NCBI GenBank assembly: GCA_017305555.1
Contig: JAFKKM010000048.1
Location: 1 to 41,942 of the forward strand
Source: Hyphomicrobiales bacterium
Lineage (GTDB): Bacteria; Pseudomonadota; Alphaproteobacteria; Rhizobiales; Xanthobacteraceae
Length of the DNA: 41,942 nt
Direction of reading: 5' to 3'
The notes beneath the pieces were generated by a model, which had not been told where the DNA came from, ran no database searches, and saw only the letters and a list, made by a program, of their open reading frames with translations. The position numbers and the translations under genes are program-made. Below, in pieces: positions 1 through 7,907 of this stretch (position 1 is its first letter; each line of letters begins with the position of its first letter).

Positions 1-127
1 GATAGAACAGCAACAGCCCCGGATTGGCAGCCTTGATCTCAAGGTACTGTTCCATCATCGGCGTGACGCGCGCGGCCGGCTCTGGCGGCGCGGCGGGATC
101 GACGGTGCGGGGGGCGGACTGAAGCAT
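1..127 (-). CDS. mutS: DNA mismatch repair protein MutS, N-terminal 42 residues (partial)
   Basis: MutS binds mismatches and small insertion/deletion loops and recruits MutL. Only the first 42 codons are present, read from an ATG at 127 and running off the left edge. After an Ala/Pro-rich leader (residues 1-23) comes MMEQYLEIK followed by NPGLLLFY, the start of the mismatch-recognition domain I of MutS. The family continues with RMGDFYELF, which would lie outside the window. The gene is divergent from pcaF across a 250-base intergenic region, so it is probably an independent transcription unit. The family signature is clear. The exact start is less sure, because alphaproteobacterial MutS leaders vary in length. 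Confidence 0.92.
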   Translation of the reverse strand, partial: MLQSAPRTVDPAAPPEPAARVTPMMEQYLEIKAANPGLLLFY

Positions 128-279
128 GGCGCGCAAACTACAGAGTTTCGCGGAGCGATCCTATGGCCCCACCCCGTTCATGCACGATTTCCACGGCTTC
201 GGACATTTATCCAGGGCTTCCCGGCGCCGGCCGCATATCCCCCCGTTGCGGAACGCGGGGCCGCCCACGCCGCGATCAA

Positions 280-308
280 TTGACCTCGTTTGGATAGCTT
301 CTTAAAAC
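280..308 (+). promoter_or_regulatory. possible sigma-70-type promoter for pcaF
   Basis: TTGACC at 280-285 and TAAAAC at 303-308 are separated by 17 bases in an AT-richer pocket about 70 bases upstream of the pcaF start. This is a pattern match only. No pca regulator gene lies in the window, and I could not identify a PcaQ- or PcaR-type operator here. Confidence 0.3.
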
Positions 309-377
309 CTGACATCATTCGACTTTCATGCAATCCGGCGACCCTTGGCGGGTCGCCGCAATCGGGGAGATTCCACC

Positions 378-1586
378 ATGGGCGACGTTTTTCTCTGTGA
401 TGCTGTCCGGACCCCGATCGGCCGTTTCGGTGGTTCGCTTGCCAAGGTCCGCGCCGACGATCTGGCGGCGGCGCCGATCAAGGCGCTGAAGGAGCGCAAT
501 CCCGGCGTCGACTGGACCGCCGTTGACGAAGTCTATTTCGGTTCGGCCAATCAGGCCGGCGAGGACAACCGCAACGTCGCGCGCATGGCGCTGCTGCTGG
601 CGGGCCTGCCGGACTCGGTGCCCGGCCAGACCTTGAATCGTCTTTGTGCGTCGGGTCTCGACGCGGTCGGTGCTGCGGGTCGCGCCATTCGCGCCGGCGA
701 AATCGATCTGGCGATTGCCGGCGGTGTCGAATCGATGACGCGTGCGCCGTTCGTGATGGGCAAGGCGGCCTCTGCCTTCTCGCGCAGCGCCGAGGTGTTC
801 GATACCACCATCGGTTGGCGCTTCATCAATCCGTTGCTGAAGGCGCAGTATGGCGTCGATCCGATGCCGACCACCGGCGAGAACGTCGCCGAGGAATTCC
901 AGGTGTCGCGCGCCGATCAGGATGCCTTCGCCATCCGCTCGCAACAGCGCGCCGGCAAGGCCATCGCGAGCGGATATTTTGCCGAGGAGATCACGCCGAT
1001 CACGATTCCCGGCGGCAAGGCCGGGCCGACCGTGGTGGATGCGGATGAGCATCCGCGCCCGGAGACGACCATCGAAGCGCTCGCCAAGCTGAAGCCGATC
1101 GTGCGCGATCCGGGCACGGTGACGGCGGGCAATGCGTCCGGCGTCAACGACGGTGCGGCGGCGATGATCCTCGCCTCGGAGGCGGCGGTGAAGAAGCACG
1201 GCCTGAGACCGCGTGCGCGCATTCTCGGCCTCGCGTCGGCCGGCGTGCCGCCGCGCATCATGGGCATCGGCCCGGTGCCCGCCACGCGGAAGCTAATGGA
1301 GCGGCTGGGCCTGAAAATTTCCGACTTCGATTTGATCGAGCTCAACGAAGCGTTCGCCTCGCAGGGGATAGCCTGCCTCCGCCAACTGGGTGTCAAGGAT
1401 GACGCCGATTTCGTCAATCCGCATGGCGGCGCCATCGCGCTCGGGCATCCGCTCGGCATGAGTGGTGCACGACTGGCGATGACCGCCGTGCATGGCATGG
1501 AGAAGCGCGGTGGCAAGCTGGCGCTGGCGACAATGTGCGTTGGTGTCGGGCAGGGCGTGGCAATGGCGCTCGAGAAGCTGAACTGA
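378..1586 (+). CDS. pcaF: 3-oxoadipyl-CoA thiolase (beta-ketoadipyl-CoA thiolase)
   Basis: Thiolase of 402 residues. It is expected to cleave 3-oxoadipyl-CoA with CoA into succinyl-CoA and acetyl-CoA, the last step of the beta-ketoadipate pathway in the cytoplasm. Catalytic residues are visible: Cys90 in NRLCASGL, the NEAF motif, His357 in LGHPLGMSG and Cys387 in MCVGVGQG. The frame is open further upstream, but ATG 378 has GGGGAGA at 364-370 seven bases before it and begins directly with the conserved FLCDAVRTPIG strand, so I start there. pcaH follows 73 bases later, which favours the 3-oxoadipyl-CoA role over the paralogous PaaJ or acetyl-CoA thiolase roles. The phaA product at 20336 is a second, distinct thiolase. 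Confidence 0.9.
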   Translation: MGDVFLCDAVRTPIGRFGGSLAKVRADDLAAAPIKALKERNPGVDWTAVDEVYFGSANQAGEDNRNVARMALLLAGLPDSVPGQTLNRLCASGLDAVGAAGRAIRAGEIDLAIAGGVESMTRAPFVMGKAASAFSRSAEVFDTTIGWRFINPLLKAQYGVDPMPTTGENVAEEFQVSRADQDAFAIRSQQRAGKAIASGYFAEEITPITIPGGKAGPTVVDADEHPRPETTIEALAKLKPIVRDPGTVTAGNASGVNDGAAAMILASEAAVKKHGLRPRARILGLASAGVPPRIMGIGPVPATRKLMERLGLKISDFDLIELNEAFASQGIACLRQLGVKDDADFVNPHGGAIALGHPLGMSGARLAMTAVHGMEKRGGKLALATMCVGVGQGVAMALEKLN

Positions 1587-1644
1587 TCGTCGGCACACCG
1601 TCGGCCGATCAAGAATAAAAGGCCGTCGCCTGATGGGCGGCGGC

Positions 1645-1652
1645 GGGAGGAG
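1645..1652 (+). promoter_or_regulatory. ribosome binding site that fixes the pcaH start
   Basis: GGGAGGAG lies 7 bases before ATG 1660. The in-frame ATGs at 1633 and 1654 are upstream of it or almost touching it, so 1660 is the best-placed start. Confidence 0.6.
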
Positions 1653-1659
1653 TATGGAT

Positions 1660-2361
1660 ATGACGCTGATCTATCCGCAGGAGAGCAACGCGACACATCC
1701 GCCGCGGCTGTTCCCCGGCTACAAGAGTACGCCAAAACGCTCGCCCCAGAAGCCGCTGATCCTGATGCGGCAGACGCTCTCGGAACTGACCGGCCCGGTC
1801 TACGGGCACGAGACGGTGCGGGCCAACGATCACGACCTGACCATCCAGCATAAGGGCGAGCCGCTCGGCGAGCGCATCATCGTGCATGGTCATGTGCGCG
1901 ATGAAGACGGGCGCGGCGTGCCGAACACGCTGCTGGAAATCTGGCAGGCTAACGCGTGCGGCCGCTACATCCATGTAGTGGACCAACATCCGGCGCCGCT
2001 CGATCCGAACTTCACCGGTGCGGGTCGCGCGCAAACCGACGCCAACGGCTATTACCGTTTCGTCACCATCAAGCCCGGCGCCTATCCGTGGGGCAATCAC
2101 CCCAATGCATGGCGGCCGGCGCATATCCATTTCTCGGTGTTCGGCCACGCTTTCATCTCGCGGCTGGTCACGCAGATGTATTTCCCCGGCGATCCGCTGT
2201 TCGAGTTCGATCCGATCTTCAATTCGGTGCCGGATGAAAAAGCGCGGATGCGCATGGTGTCGAACTTCGATCTGGAGAACACCAAGCCAGACTGGGCGCT
2301 GTGCTATCGCTTCGACATCATCCTGCGCGGTCGCGACGCCACCCCGATGGAGACCAAGTAA
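1660..2361 (+). CDS. pcaH: protocatechuate 3,4-dioxygenase, beta subunit
   Basis: Iron-binding subunit (233 residues) of the intradiol dioxygenase that opens protocatechuate to beta-carboxy-cis,cis-muconate. The four Fe(III) ligands are visible: Tyr103 (GRYIH), Tyr142 (GAYPW), His155 and His157 (HIH). Their spacing of 39, 13 and 2 residues equals that of the Pseudomonas putida ligands Tyr408, Tyr447, His460 and His462. The N-terminal segment before residue 60 is typical of beta subunits. The stop codon TAA shares its last A with the ATG of pcaG, so the two subunits are translationally coupled. It probably forms one transcript with pcaF. Confidence 0.95.
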   Translation: MTLIYPQESNATHPPRLFPGYKSTPKRSPQKPLILMRQTLSELTGPVYGHETVRANDHDLTIQHKGEPLGERIIVHGHVRDEDGRGVPNTLLEIWQANACGRYIHVVDQHPAPLDPNFTGAGRAQTDANGYYRFVTIKPGAYPWGNHPNAWRPAHIHFSVFGHAFISRLVTQMYFPGDPLFEFDPIFNSVPDEKARMRMVSNFDLENTKPDWALCYRFDIILRGRDATPMETK

Positions 2362-2948
2362 TGGCCGGCCTCACGCCATCGCAAACCGTCGGTCCGTATT
2401 TCGCCTACGGACTAACACCGGGCGGCAAGTACGAGTGGAATGACGCGTTCAGCAACGATCTGGTGACGCCGGACGCCACCGGTGATCGCATCCGCATTGC
2501 CGGGCAGGTGTTCGACGGCGATGGCGCGGTGATCCCCGACGCCATGCTTGAAATCTGGCAAGCTGACGCACAGGGACGCTTCGCTGACCCGCAGGACAAG
2601 CGAGCGCTGCCGAATGCGACCTTCAAGGGTTTCGGCCGCTGTGGCACCAGTGCCAAGGGTGAGTTCTCGTTCGATACCATCAAGCCGGGGATCGTGCCCG
2701 ATCCGGATGGCAAGGCGCAGGCGCCGCACGTCCTGCTCGCGATATACGCGCGTGGCATGTTGCTGCACCTCTACACGCGCATCTATTTCGATGACGAGGC
2801 GGAGAGGAATGCCGCCGATCCGATCCTGGCGCTGGTGCCGACGGAGCGCCGCGCGACGCTGATCGCCAAACGCGAGGCGGGCAGCGCGACCTATCGTTTC
2901 GACATTCACCTTCAAGGTGACGATGAGACGGTGTTCTTCGACGTCTGA
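2361..2948 (+). CDS. pcaG: protocatechuate 3,4-dioxygenase, alpha subunit
   Basis: Alpha subunit (195 residues) that pairs with PcaH in the alpha-beta protomer. It shares the dioxygenase fold but lacks the iron ligands. It opens with the family motif LTPSQTVGPYFAYGL and keeps the LEIWQAD strand seen in PcaH. The ATG overlaps the pcaH stop codon by one base, which sets the start, although the frame is open upstream. The gene ends just before an inverted repeat that separates it from the convergent efflux operon. No other pca gene (pcaB, C, D, I, J, Q or R) lies in the window. Confidence 0.94.
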   Translation: MAGLTPSQTVGPYFAYGLTPGGKYEWNDAFSNDLVTPDATGDRIRIAGQVFDGDGAVIPDAMLEIWQADAQGRFADPQDKRALPNATFKGFGRCGTSAKGEFSFDTIKPGIVPDPDGKAQAPHVLLAIYARGMLLHLYTRIYFDDEAERNAADPILALVPTERRATLIAKREAGSATYRFDIHLQGDDETVFFDV

Positions 2949-2964
2949 TGAATCAAACTATCAT

Positions 2965-3050
2965 TTCGTCATTGCGAGCGAAGCGAAGCAATCCAGTCTT
3001 TCTTCAAGAGTCTGGATTGCTTCGTCGCTAACGCTCCTCGCAATGACGAA
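2965..3050. repeat. dispersed palindromic repeat, CATTGCGAGCGAAGCGAAGC type
   Basis: The left arm at about 2967-2995 (CATTGCGAGCGAAGCGAAGC then AATCCAG) pairs with the right arm at about 3012-3049 (CTGGATTGCTTCG ... CGCAATGACGA) around a short loop. Translated on the minus strand it gives the familiar FVIARSVSDEAIQ pseudo-peptide of such repeats. It sits between the convergent ends of pcaG and emrB and could act as a bidirectional transcription barrier. Confidence 0.85.
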
Positions 3051-3070
3051 CGAAGCAAGTGGTTGCGCCG

Positions 3071-4630
3071 TCACTCCATGACGGCGGCATGGTCGGACGC
3101 GCCGGGGTGGCGCATCGAGGCTTTCGTCGATCCCATGATGAAGGCCAGCGGAATCGCGCATAGCGTCACCAGTGTCACCAGCTCGAAGTCTTGCGAGAAC
3201 GAGATGATCTGGGCCTGGGCATAGAGGATTGCGTCCATCATCGCGCGGCCGGCGTCGGTCTGCAGGTTGATGATGCCGGTGACGTTAGGCATTTGCAGCG
3301 CATTGTTGAACGGGGTGACGTGTTCGGCCAGCACGGCGTGAGCGTGGATCGTGCCGCGTGTCAGTTGCGCGATGACGATGGAAATGCCGATCGAGCTGGC
3401 GACGTTGCGGATCAGCGTCAGCATCGAGGTGCCGTCGGTGCGCAGATGATTGGGCAGCGTCAGGAATGCGGCCGTAGTCAGCGGCACAAACACAAGGCCG
3501 AGGCCAAAGCCCTGAATCACGCTGTTGATAACGATGGTTTTAACCTGGGTGTCGGCGGTCCACCCCGTCATATCGTAGAGGGTGACCGCGATCAGCGTCA
3601 GCCCCGTCGCGATCAGGTATTTCGCTTCGAAATATTTCATCAGCCGGCTGACCATCATCATGGCGACGAAGGTGCCGCTGCCGCGCGTCGCCAGCAGCAG
3701 GCCGGCGGTGAGGATCGGATAGCCGAAGGCGTTCTGGAATAGCGGCGACGCCAGCGCCATGGTGGAGAACAGCACCACGCCGATCACGACCATGAAACCG
3801 CAGCCCGCGGCGAAATTCTTATCCTTGAAGATCGCGAATTGAATGAAGGGACGATCCGTCGTGAACGAGTGCGCAAAGAAGTAGTAGAAACCGACGCCCG
3901 AGATAATGAACTCGAGTACGATTTCCCACGAGTTGAACCAGTCGAGCTGTTCGCCGCGATCGAGCGCCAGTTGCAATGCGCCAATGCCGACTGCGAGCGC
4001 GGCGAAGCCGAGCCAGTCGAATTGCAGCTTGGTGTCGAGTTTCGTCTCGTCCATGAAGATGATGAGGCCGATGACGGTGATGGCGCCGAACGGCAGGTTG
4101 ACGAAGAATACCCAGTGCCACGAATAGGTTTCGGTCAACCAGGCGCCGAGCGACGGCCCCATGATCGGTCCCATCATCACGCCCATGCCCCAGATTGCCA
4201 TCGCCTTGGCACGTTCGTGCAAGGCGTAACTGTCAAGCATCACCGCTTGCGACAGCGGTACCAGCGCTGCGCCGAACACGCCTTGCAACAGGCGGAACAG
4301 CACCATCTGGGTGATGTCCTGCGCGAGACCACACATCACCGAGGCAAGCGTGAAGCCGGCGGAGCAGATGATAAAGATGCGCTTGCGGCCGAACCGGTTG
4401 GCGATCCAGCCGACCGGCGCAGTCATGATCGCGGCCGCGACGATGTAGGAGGTCAGCACCCAGTTGATCTGGTCCTGCGACGCCGACAGGCTGCCCTGCA
4501 TATAGGGCAGCGCCACGTTGGCGATGGTGGTGTCGAGCGCCTGCATGATGGTCGCGGTCATGGCGCAGATCGTCACCATGTTCCGGCGCAGGCCCGGCAC
4601 CGCAACAGGATGTGCGGCGGCGGTTGTCAT
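3071..4630 (-). CDS. emrB: MFS multidrug efflux permease, EmrB/QacA (DHA2) family
   Basis: Inner-membrane proton-coupled drug exporter of 519 residues, the usual size for the 14-helix DHA2 family. Visible family motifs include DTTIANVALP in helix 1, the GWIANRFGRKR loop 2-3 signature, and WHWVFFVNLPFG. It starts 2 bases after the emrA stop and should form a tripartite pump with EmrA and an outer-membrane channel encoded elsewhere. Substrates cannot be read from the sequence. A link to aromatic acids because of the nearby pca genes is only a guess. The symbol reflects family membership, not proven orthology. Confidence 0.9.
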   Translation of the reverse strand: MTTAAAHPVAVPGLRRNMVTICAMTATIMQALDTTIANVALPYMQGSLSASQDQINWVLTSYIVAAAIMTAPVGWIANRFGRKRIFIICSAGFTLASVMCGLAQDITQMVLFRLLQGVFGAALVPLSQAVMLDSYALHERAKAMAIWGMGVMMGPIMGPSLGAWLTETYSWHWVFFVNLPFGAITVIGLIIFMDETKLDTKLQFDWLGFAALAVGIGALQLALDRGEQLDWFNSWEIVLEFIISGVGFYYFFAHSFTTDRPFIQFAIFKDKNFAAGCGFMVVIGVVLFSTMALASPLFQNAFGYPILTAGLLLATRGSGTFVAMMMVSRLMKYFEAKYLIATGLTLIAVTLYDMTGWTADTQVKTIVINSVIQGFGLGLVFVPLTTAAFLTLPNHLRTDGTSMLTLIRNVASSIGISIVIAQLTRGTIHAHAVLAEHVTPFNNALQMPNVTGIINLQTDAGRAMMDAILYAQAQIISFSQDFELVTLVTLCAIPLAFIMGSTKASMRHPGASDHAAVME

Positions 4631-4632
4631 GG

Positions 4633-5817
4633 CTATTTCTCTGCTTTTGCAGGAGCCTTGCTGGGTACCTTGGCGGCACCGAAGCCGAACAGGCCGGCGA
4701 GCGTCCGCTTGTGGCCCGTGTCGATGGTGACGTAGGTGCTCATGCCGGCCTTCAGACGCTGCACGGCGGCATCATTCTTGTCGAAATAGATGCGGACCGG
4801 AACGCGCTGCACGATCTTGACGAAATTGCCGGTCGCATTCTGCGGCGGCAGGATCGCGAAGGTCGCGCCGGTGCCGGGGCTGAGCGAGCCGACCGTTCCC
4901 TTGAACTGATGATCGGGGAACGCATCGACGTCGAGGGTGACCGGCTGGCCGACCGCGACATAGGTGAAATCGGATTCCTTCGGATTAGCATCGACCCACG
5001 GCGCGGAGGTGTCGATGACGCTGAACACCGGCGTGCCCGCCGCCACGAAGCGGCCGAGCTGGATGTTGTCGACCTGGGTCGCGGTGCCGTTGATCGGCGC
5101 GCGCAGTTCAGTGTGGTCGAGATTGCGCTGGGCCTCGTCGAGTGCCGCCTTGGCCTGCATGTAAGCCGGGAATTGTTCGAGCGGCAGATCAGGATTGCCA
5201 AGTAACTGAGTCTTCGCGCCGGTGATGCGCTGTTGCAGCAACTGGTTGAGCGACTGCGCCTGAACCAGTCCGGCGATGCTCTTCTCGAGGTCGAGTTGCG
5301 AGCCCGAATTGCTCTTGACCAGAGCCGTTTTGCGTTCGACGTCACGCTGTTTCAACTCGATGCTCTGTTCTGACAGTTGGGACGAACGGGCATAGAGCTT
5401 CAGATTGGCGATGAGATCGTTGTAGGTCACCGTGGCTTCGTTCAGCTTCGCCTTGGCCTGTTGAACGGCGAGGCGGAACGGCACCGGGTCGATCTCGAAC
5501 AACAGATCGCCTTTGTTGACGTGCTGACCTTCACGGATATTCACCTTGTCGATCTTGCCGGAGATATCCGGCGTGATCAGCACCTTCTGCGCGCCGACAT
5601 AGGCGTCGTCGGTGGTGACGTAGCGGCCGCCGCTCAGATAGAAGGTGATGCCTGCAATCAGCGCGACCAGCGGCAGCACGATCAGCAGTAACGGGCGGCG
5701 ATAGCGCCGGAAGCCGGCAGCGAGGCCACGCTGCTGCGCCACCGGCGCTTCGGCTTGCGTCGGCGCCGGCGGTGTGGCCTTTTGTTCGGGCGCGAGTTTA
5801 AGGGCGGGTTCAGCCAT
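4633..5817 (-). CDS. emrA: HlyD/EmrA-type membrane fusion protein
   Basis: Periplasmic adaptor (394 residues) that links the EmrB permease to an outer-membrane channel. It has an Ala/Pro-rich cytoplasmic N-terminus (1-30), one membrane anchor at about residues 42-61, and the biotinyl-lipoyl-like start TTDDAYVGAQ. An alpha-helical hairpin follows, rich in Gln, Lys and Leu (about 110-210), and then the second lipoyl half and a beta-barrel. Its first 8 bases overlap the end of marR and its stop is 2 bases from emrB, so the three genes form one operon in the order marR-emrA-emrB. Confidence 0.9.
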   Translation of the reverse strand: MAEPALKLAPEQKATPPAPTQAEAPVAQQRGLAAGFRRYRRPLLLIVLPLVALIAGITFYLSGGRYVTTDDAYVGAQKVLITPDISGKIDKVNIREGQHVNKGDLLFEIDPVPFRLAVQQAKAKLNEATVTYNDLIANLKLYARSSQLSEQSIELKQRDVERKTALVKSNSGSQLDLEKSIAGLVQAQSLNQLLQQRITGAKTQLLGNPDLPLEQFPAYMQAKAALDEAQRNLDHTELRAPINGTATQVDNIQLGRFVAAGTPVFSVIDTSAPWVDANPKESDFTYVAVGQPVTLDVDAFPDHQFKGTVGSLSPGTGATFAILPPQNATGNFVKIVQRVPVRIYFDKNDAAVQRLKAGMSTYVTIDTGHKRTLAGLFGFGAAKVPSKAPAKAEK

Positions 5818-6304
5818 AACGGCGTTCCTTCAGCTTCGTTAGCTTCGTTGCGGTCGGCGCGGTTTGCAGCGCGTCGCGAACGTTGTCCTTGATTGTTTCG
5901 AGTTGTTCGACCAGCCGGTGAATTTCGGCGTGGCTGAAGCCGGTGCAGGCGGTTGCGACGACTTCGGAGCGCAAGGTCGCGAGTTTCGCCATCAGGGGAC
6001 GCGCGGCCTTGGTCAGATACAAACGGTTGATGCGGCGATCGGTGGCATCGCTGCGCCGCTCAAGCAGCCCGCTGTTGCAGAGCTTGTCGATCAGTCGCGT
6101 CAATGTGATCGGCTGGATCTCGAGCATCTCGGCGATTTCCGCCTGCTTCAATCCTTCGGTGCGGTTGACTTTGGCCAGCACCGCCCATTGCGTTCGCGTC
6201 AGTCCGTACTGTGACGCCTGCTTGTCGGCGTAAAGCCGCAGCAGCCGTTGCACCTCGAACAAGGCGAACAGGAAGTCGGCATCAATGGGTCCGGATCGGG
6301 TCAT
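5810..6304 (-). CDS. MarR-family transcriptional regulator
   Basis: Dimeric winged-helix regulator of 164 residues, first gene of the efflux operon. The fold is visible as QAEIAEMLEI (helix 2), QPITLTRLIDKL (recognition helix, about 64-75) and the wing with DRRIN at 89-93. Long N- and C-terminal helices provide dimerisation. Members beside emrAB-type pumps usually repress their own operon and are released by the pump's substrates. A perfect 13-base dyad lies about 130 bases upstream (6432-6444). The ligand is unknown. Confidence 0.9.
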   Translation of the reverse strand: MTRSGPIDADFLFALFEVQRLLRLYADKQASQYGLTRTQWAVLAKVNRTEGLKQAEIAEMLEIQPITLTRLIDKLCNSGLLERRSDATDRRINRLYLTKAARPLMAKLATLRSEVVATACTGFSHAEIHRLVEQLETIKDNVRDALQTAPTATKLTKLKERRYG

Positions 6305-6317
6305 CGCTCGGTTCCGA

Positions 6318-6366
6318 GAGCATGATCCCGAAAAATGAAAACTGGTTTTCGGACAGGACCATGCTC
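6318..6366. repeat. dispersed repeat family A (GAGCATGATC ... CATGCTC)
   Basis: Imperfect palindrome with ends GAGCATGATC and CATGCTC and a core containing CCGAAAA and GGTTTTCGG. It lies in the leader of marR, its edge only about 13 bases before the marR start codon, so a folded form could affect initiation. Related copies lie at 13785-13857 and 36413-36463. Confidence 0.8.
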
Positions 6367-6431
6367 AAGCAAAAAGACAACAATGGGTTTGATTCAACGC
6401 AGTTGGGCCAAACCCTAAGCGAGCGATATAA

Positions 6432-6444
6432 TAAGCAATGCTTA
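6432..6444. promoter_or_regulatory. dyad TAAGCA-A-TGCTTA, candidate MarR operator
   Basis: Perfect 6-base arms around one base. On the minus strand the dyad sits between TGGAAA and TATTAT, spaced about 16 bases, in the only AT-rich stretch upstream of marR. This is the expected place for an autoregulatory MarR operator. The assignment is inference. Confidence 0.45.
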
Positions 6445-6565
6445 CGATTTTTCCATCCGCGCTTTGCAGGAGCAGCCCTGCGACAAATTCATGGCTACCG
6501 GATGCTTAAAGATGGTGGAGCCTCGGCTCTCTCACGAGGCCGTGAATACATGGATCAATCCGTGC

Positions 6566-7687
6566 TTAGCCCCACTCGATGCCTGATTCCGCCGCGAGGT
6601 CGAGCGTGCTGCGTTGGCCGATATCGTCGAAGTGATGTTCAAGGAAGCTGCGCGCGGCGCGCTGGCCGGCACGGTGCAGCAGCTTGAAGAAATCGAAATC
6701 GGTCTTCAGCTTGCTGGACGCCGTCAGGCGCTCGCCGAGGCTGCCGAGATGGATGCGGTGGAGATGCAGTTTGCGATAGGGGTTTTGTCCGGCGCCGCGC
6801 GGAAGGCGGCCGTCGTCGATCAACTGGTTGGCGAAATCCATACTGCGCAGCTCGGCGATCAGTGCCGAGTTGAAGGTGATCTCGTTCAGCCGGTTGACGA
6901 TCTCGGCGGAGGTGCGCGGCGTGGTGGCGCGCGTCACCGGATTGATCTGCACCACCAGCACGTCGTCGGCGTCGGTTTCCTGCAGGAACGGAAAGATCGC
7001 GGGATTACCCATGTAGCCGCCGTCCCAATAGGGCACGCCGTCGATCTCGACCGCACGGAACATGAAGGGCAGGGCAGCGGAGGCCATCACGGCGTCGGCG
7101 GACAACGCATCGCCGGAGAAGATTCGCAGGCGGCCGGTATGGACGTTGGTGGCGGCGATGAACACCGGCACGCCGCCGGCGCGCACCGCATCGAAATCGA
7201 CGAAACGGTCGATCAGGTCTTTCAACGGATTGATGTTGAGCGGGTTGAGTTCGTAGGGCGAGAAGTAATGGGACATCGCCTCCAGCCAGTTCTGCACCGG
7301 CGTCGCCGCAAACGGCATCATGGAGAACAGGCGGTCTGCGACGGCCCGCTGCACCGCCGGCAGGTCGCCGCCGGCGCTGGTCGCGCGCCAGAATTCGCCG
7401 AGTCGCTGCCGCGCTTCGTCGCGGCCGCCTCGCGCCAGGCCGTCCGCGACCATGACGGCGTTCAAGGCGCCGGCCGATGCGCCGGAGAGGCCGACGATCT
7501 CCAGCCGCTCGTCGGCGAGAAGTTCATCGAGTACGCCCCAAGTGAAAGCGCCGTGCGCGCCGCCGCCTTGCAGCGCCAGATTGATCTTTTTGGTTGTGCT
7601 GCTCCCGATTTTTGCGTTGATCTGTGGCGGATCAACCCGGTTCCATCGGGTCAAGCCATCCAGATAAGACTTCCAGGTGCCGGTCAC
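6566..7687 (-). CDS. patatin-like phospholipase family protein
   Basis: Predicted lipid acyl hydrolase with a Ser-Asp dyad. Counted from the chosen start, the oxyanion loop GGGAHG is near residue 41, the nucleophile elbow GASAG has Ser near residue 71, and DGG lies near residue 222. The frame is open to 7858, but the extra 57 codons are AT-rich, contain two hairpins and show no family similarity. I therefore prefer GTG 7687, which has GGAA five bases before it and begins the segment leading to KINLALQGGG. The protein is then about 373 residues, usual for bacterial patatins. It lacks an obvious signal peptide. It is divergent from the zur-like gene. The true start and substrate are uncertain. 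Confidence 0.85.
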   Translation of the reverse strand: MTGTWKSYLDGLTRWNRVDPPQINAKIGSSTTKKINLALQGGGAHGAFTWGVLDELLADERLEIVGLSGASAGALNAVMVADGLARGGRDEARQRLGEFWRATSAGGDLPAVQRAVADRLFSMMPFAATPVQNWLEAMSHYFSPYELNPLNINPLKDLIDRFVDFDAVRAGGVPVFIAATNVHTGRLRIFSGDALSADAVMASAALPFMFRAVEIDGVPYWDGGYMGNPAIFPFLQETDADDVLVVQINPVTRATTPRTSAEIVNRLNEITFNSALIAELRSMDFANQLIDDGRLPRGAGQNPYRKLHLHRIHLGSLGERLTASSKLKTDFDFFKLLHRAGQRAARSFLEHHFDDIGQRSTLDLAAESGIEWG

Positions 7688-7752
7688 GAGAGTTCCAATC
7701 GGTTGCCGGCCTTGCGGACCGGTATCGGGTTCCAATGTTTCATCACAAGGAG

Positions 7753-7771
7753 AAAGCCCATTTGGGGCTTT
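7753..7771. other. short inverted repeat AAAGCCC-ATTTG-GGGCTTT
   Basis: Seven-base arms around a five-base loop, followed on the plus strand by TATGTT. It lies in the patatin/zur divergent region, inside the upstream part of the open frame that I do not regard as coding. Its function is unknown. Confidence 0.5.
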
Positions 7772-7777
7772 TATGTT

Positions 7778-7804
7778 GCGATGCAATATAAAATACTGCA
7801 TCGC
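7778..7804. promoter_or_regulatory. 27-base dyad GCGATGCA-N11-TGCATCGC, candidate Fur/Zur-type box
   Basis: Perfect 8-base arms flank an AT-rich centre (ATATAAAATAC) that is itself nearly symmetric. It lies about 100 bases upstream of the zur-like gene and about 90 bases upstream of the preferred patatin start. A long AT-centred dyad beside a Fur-family gene suggests an autoregulatory operator. I cannot confirm the match to a published Zur motif. Confidence 0.4.
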
Positions 7805-7907
7805 GTTAATTTCATTGTGATGAAGGAAGGGCGTCGGGGACCTTGAAAATTCCGGCAAAGGTCGGATTCAGCGGGTCAAACCGCGGCCATCAGGGTAGAT
7901 TGCAGTG

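Noticed and set aside
2961-3161. 66-codon minus-strand frame containing FVIARSVSDEAIQ
   Set aside because: This peptide is the translation of a dispersed palindromic repeat and is seen in many spurious annotations.
3839-4735. 298-codon plus-strand open frame across emrB
   Set aside because: Antisense shadow of a well-supported efflux gene; composition is Arg/Asp/His-rich and has no domain.
6614-7846. 410-codon plus-strand open frame across the patatin gene
   Set aside because: It is the antisense shadow of the patatin gene, whose GGGAHG, GASAG and DGG motifs are clear. The shadow is His/Arg/Gly-rich with no recognisable domain.
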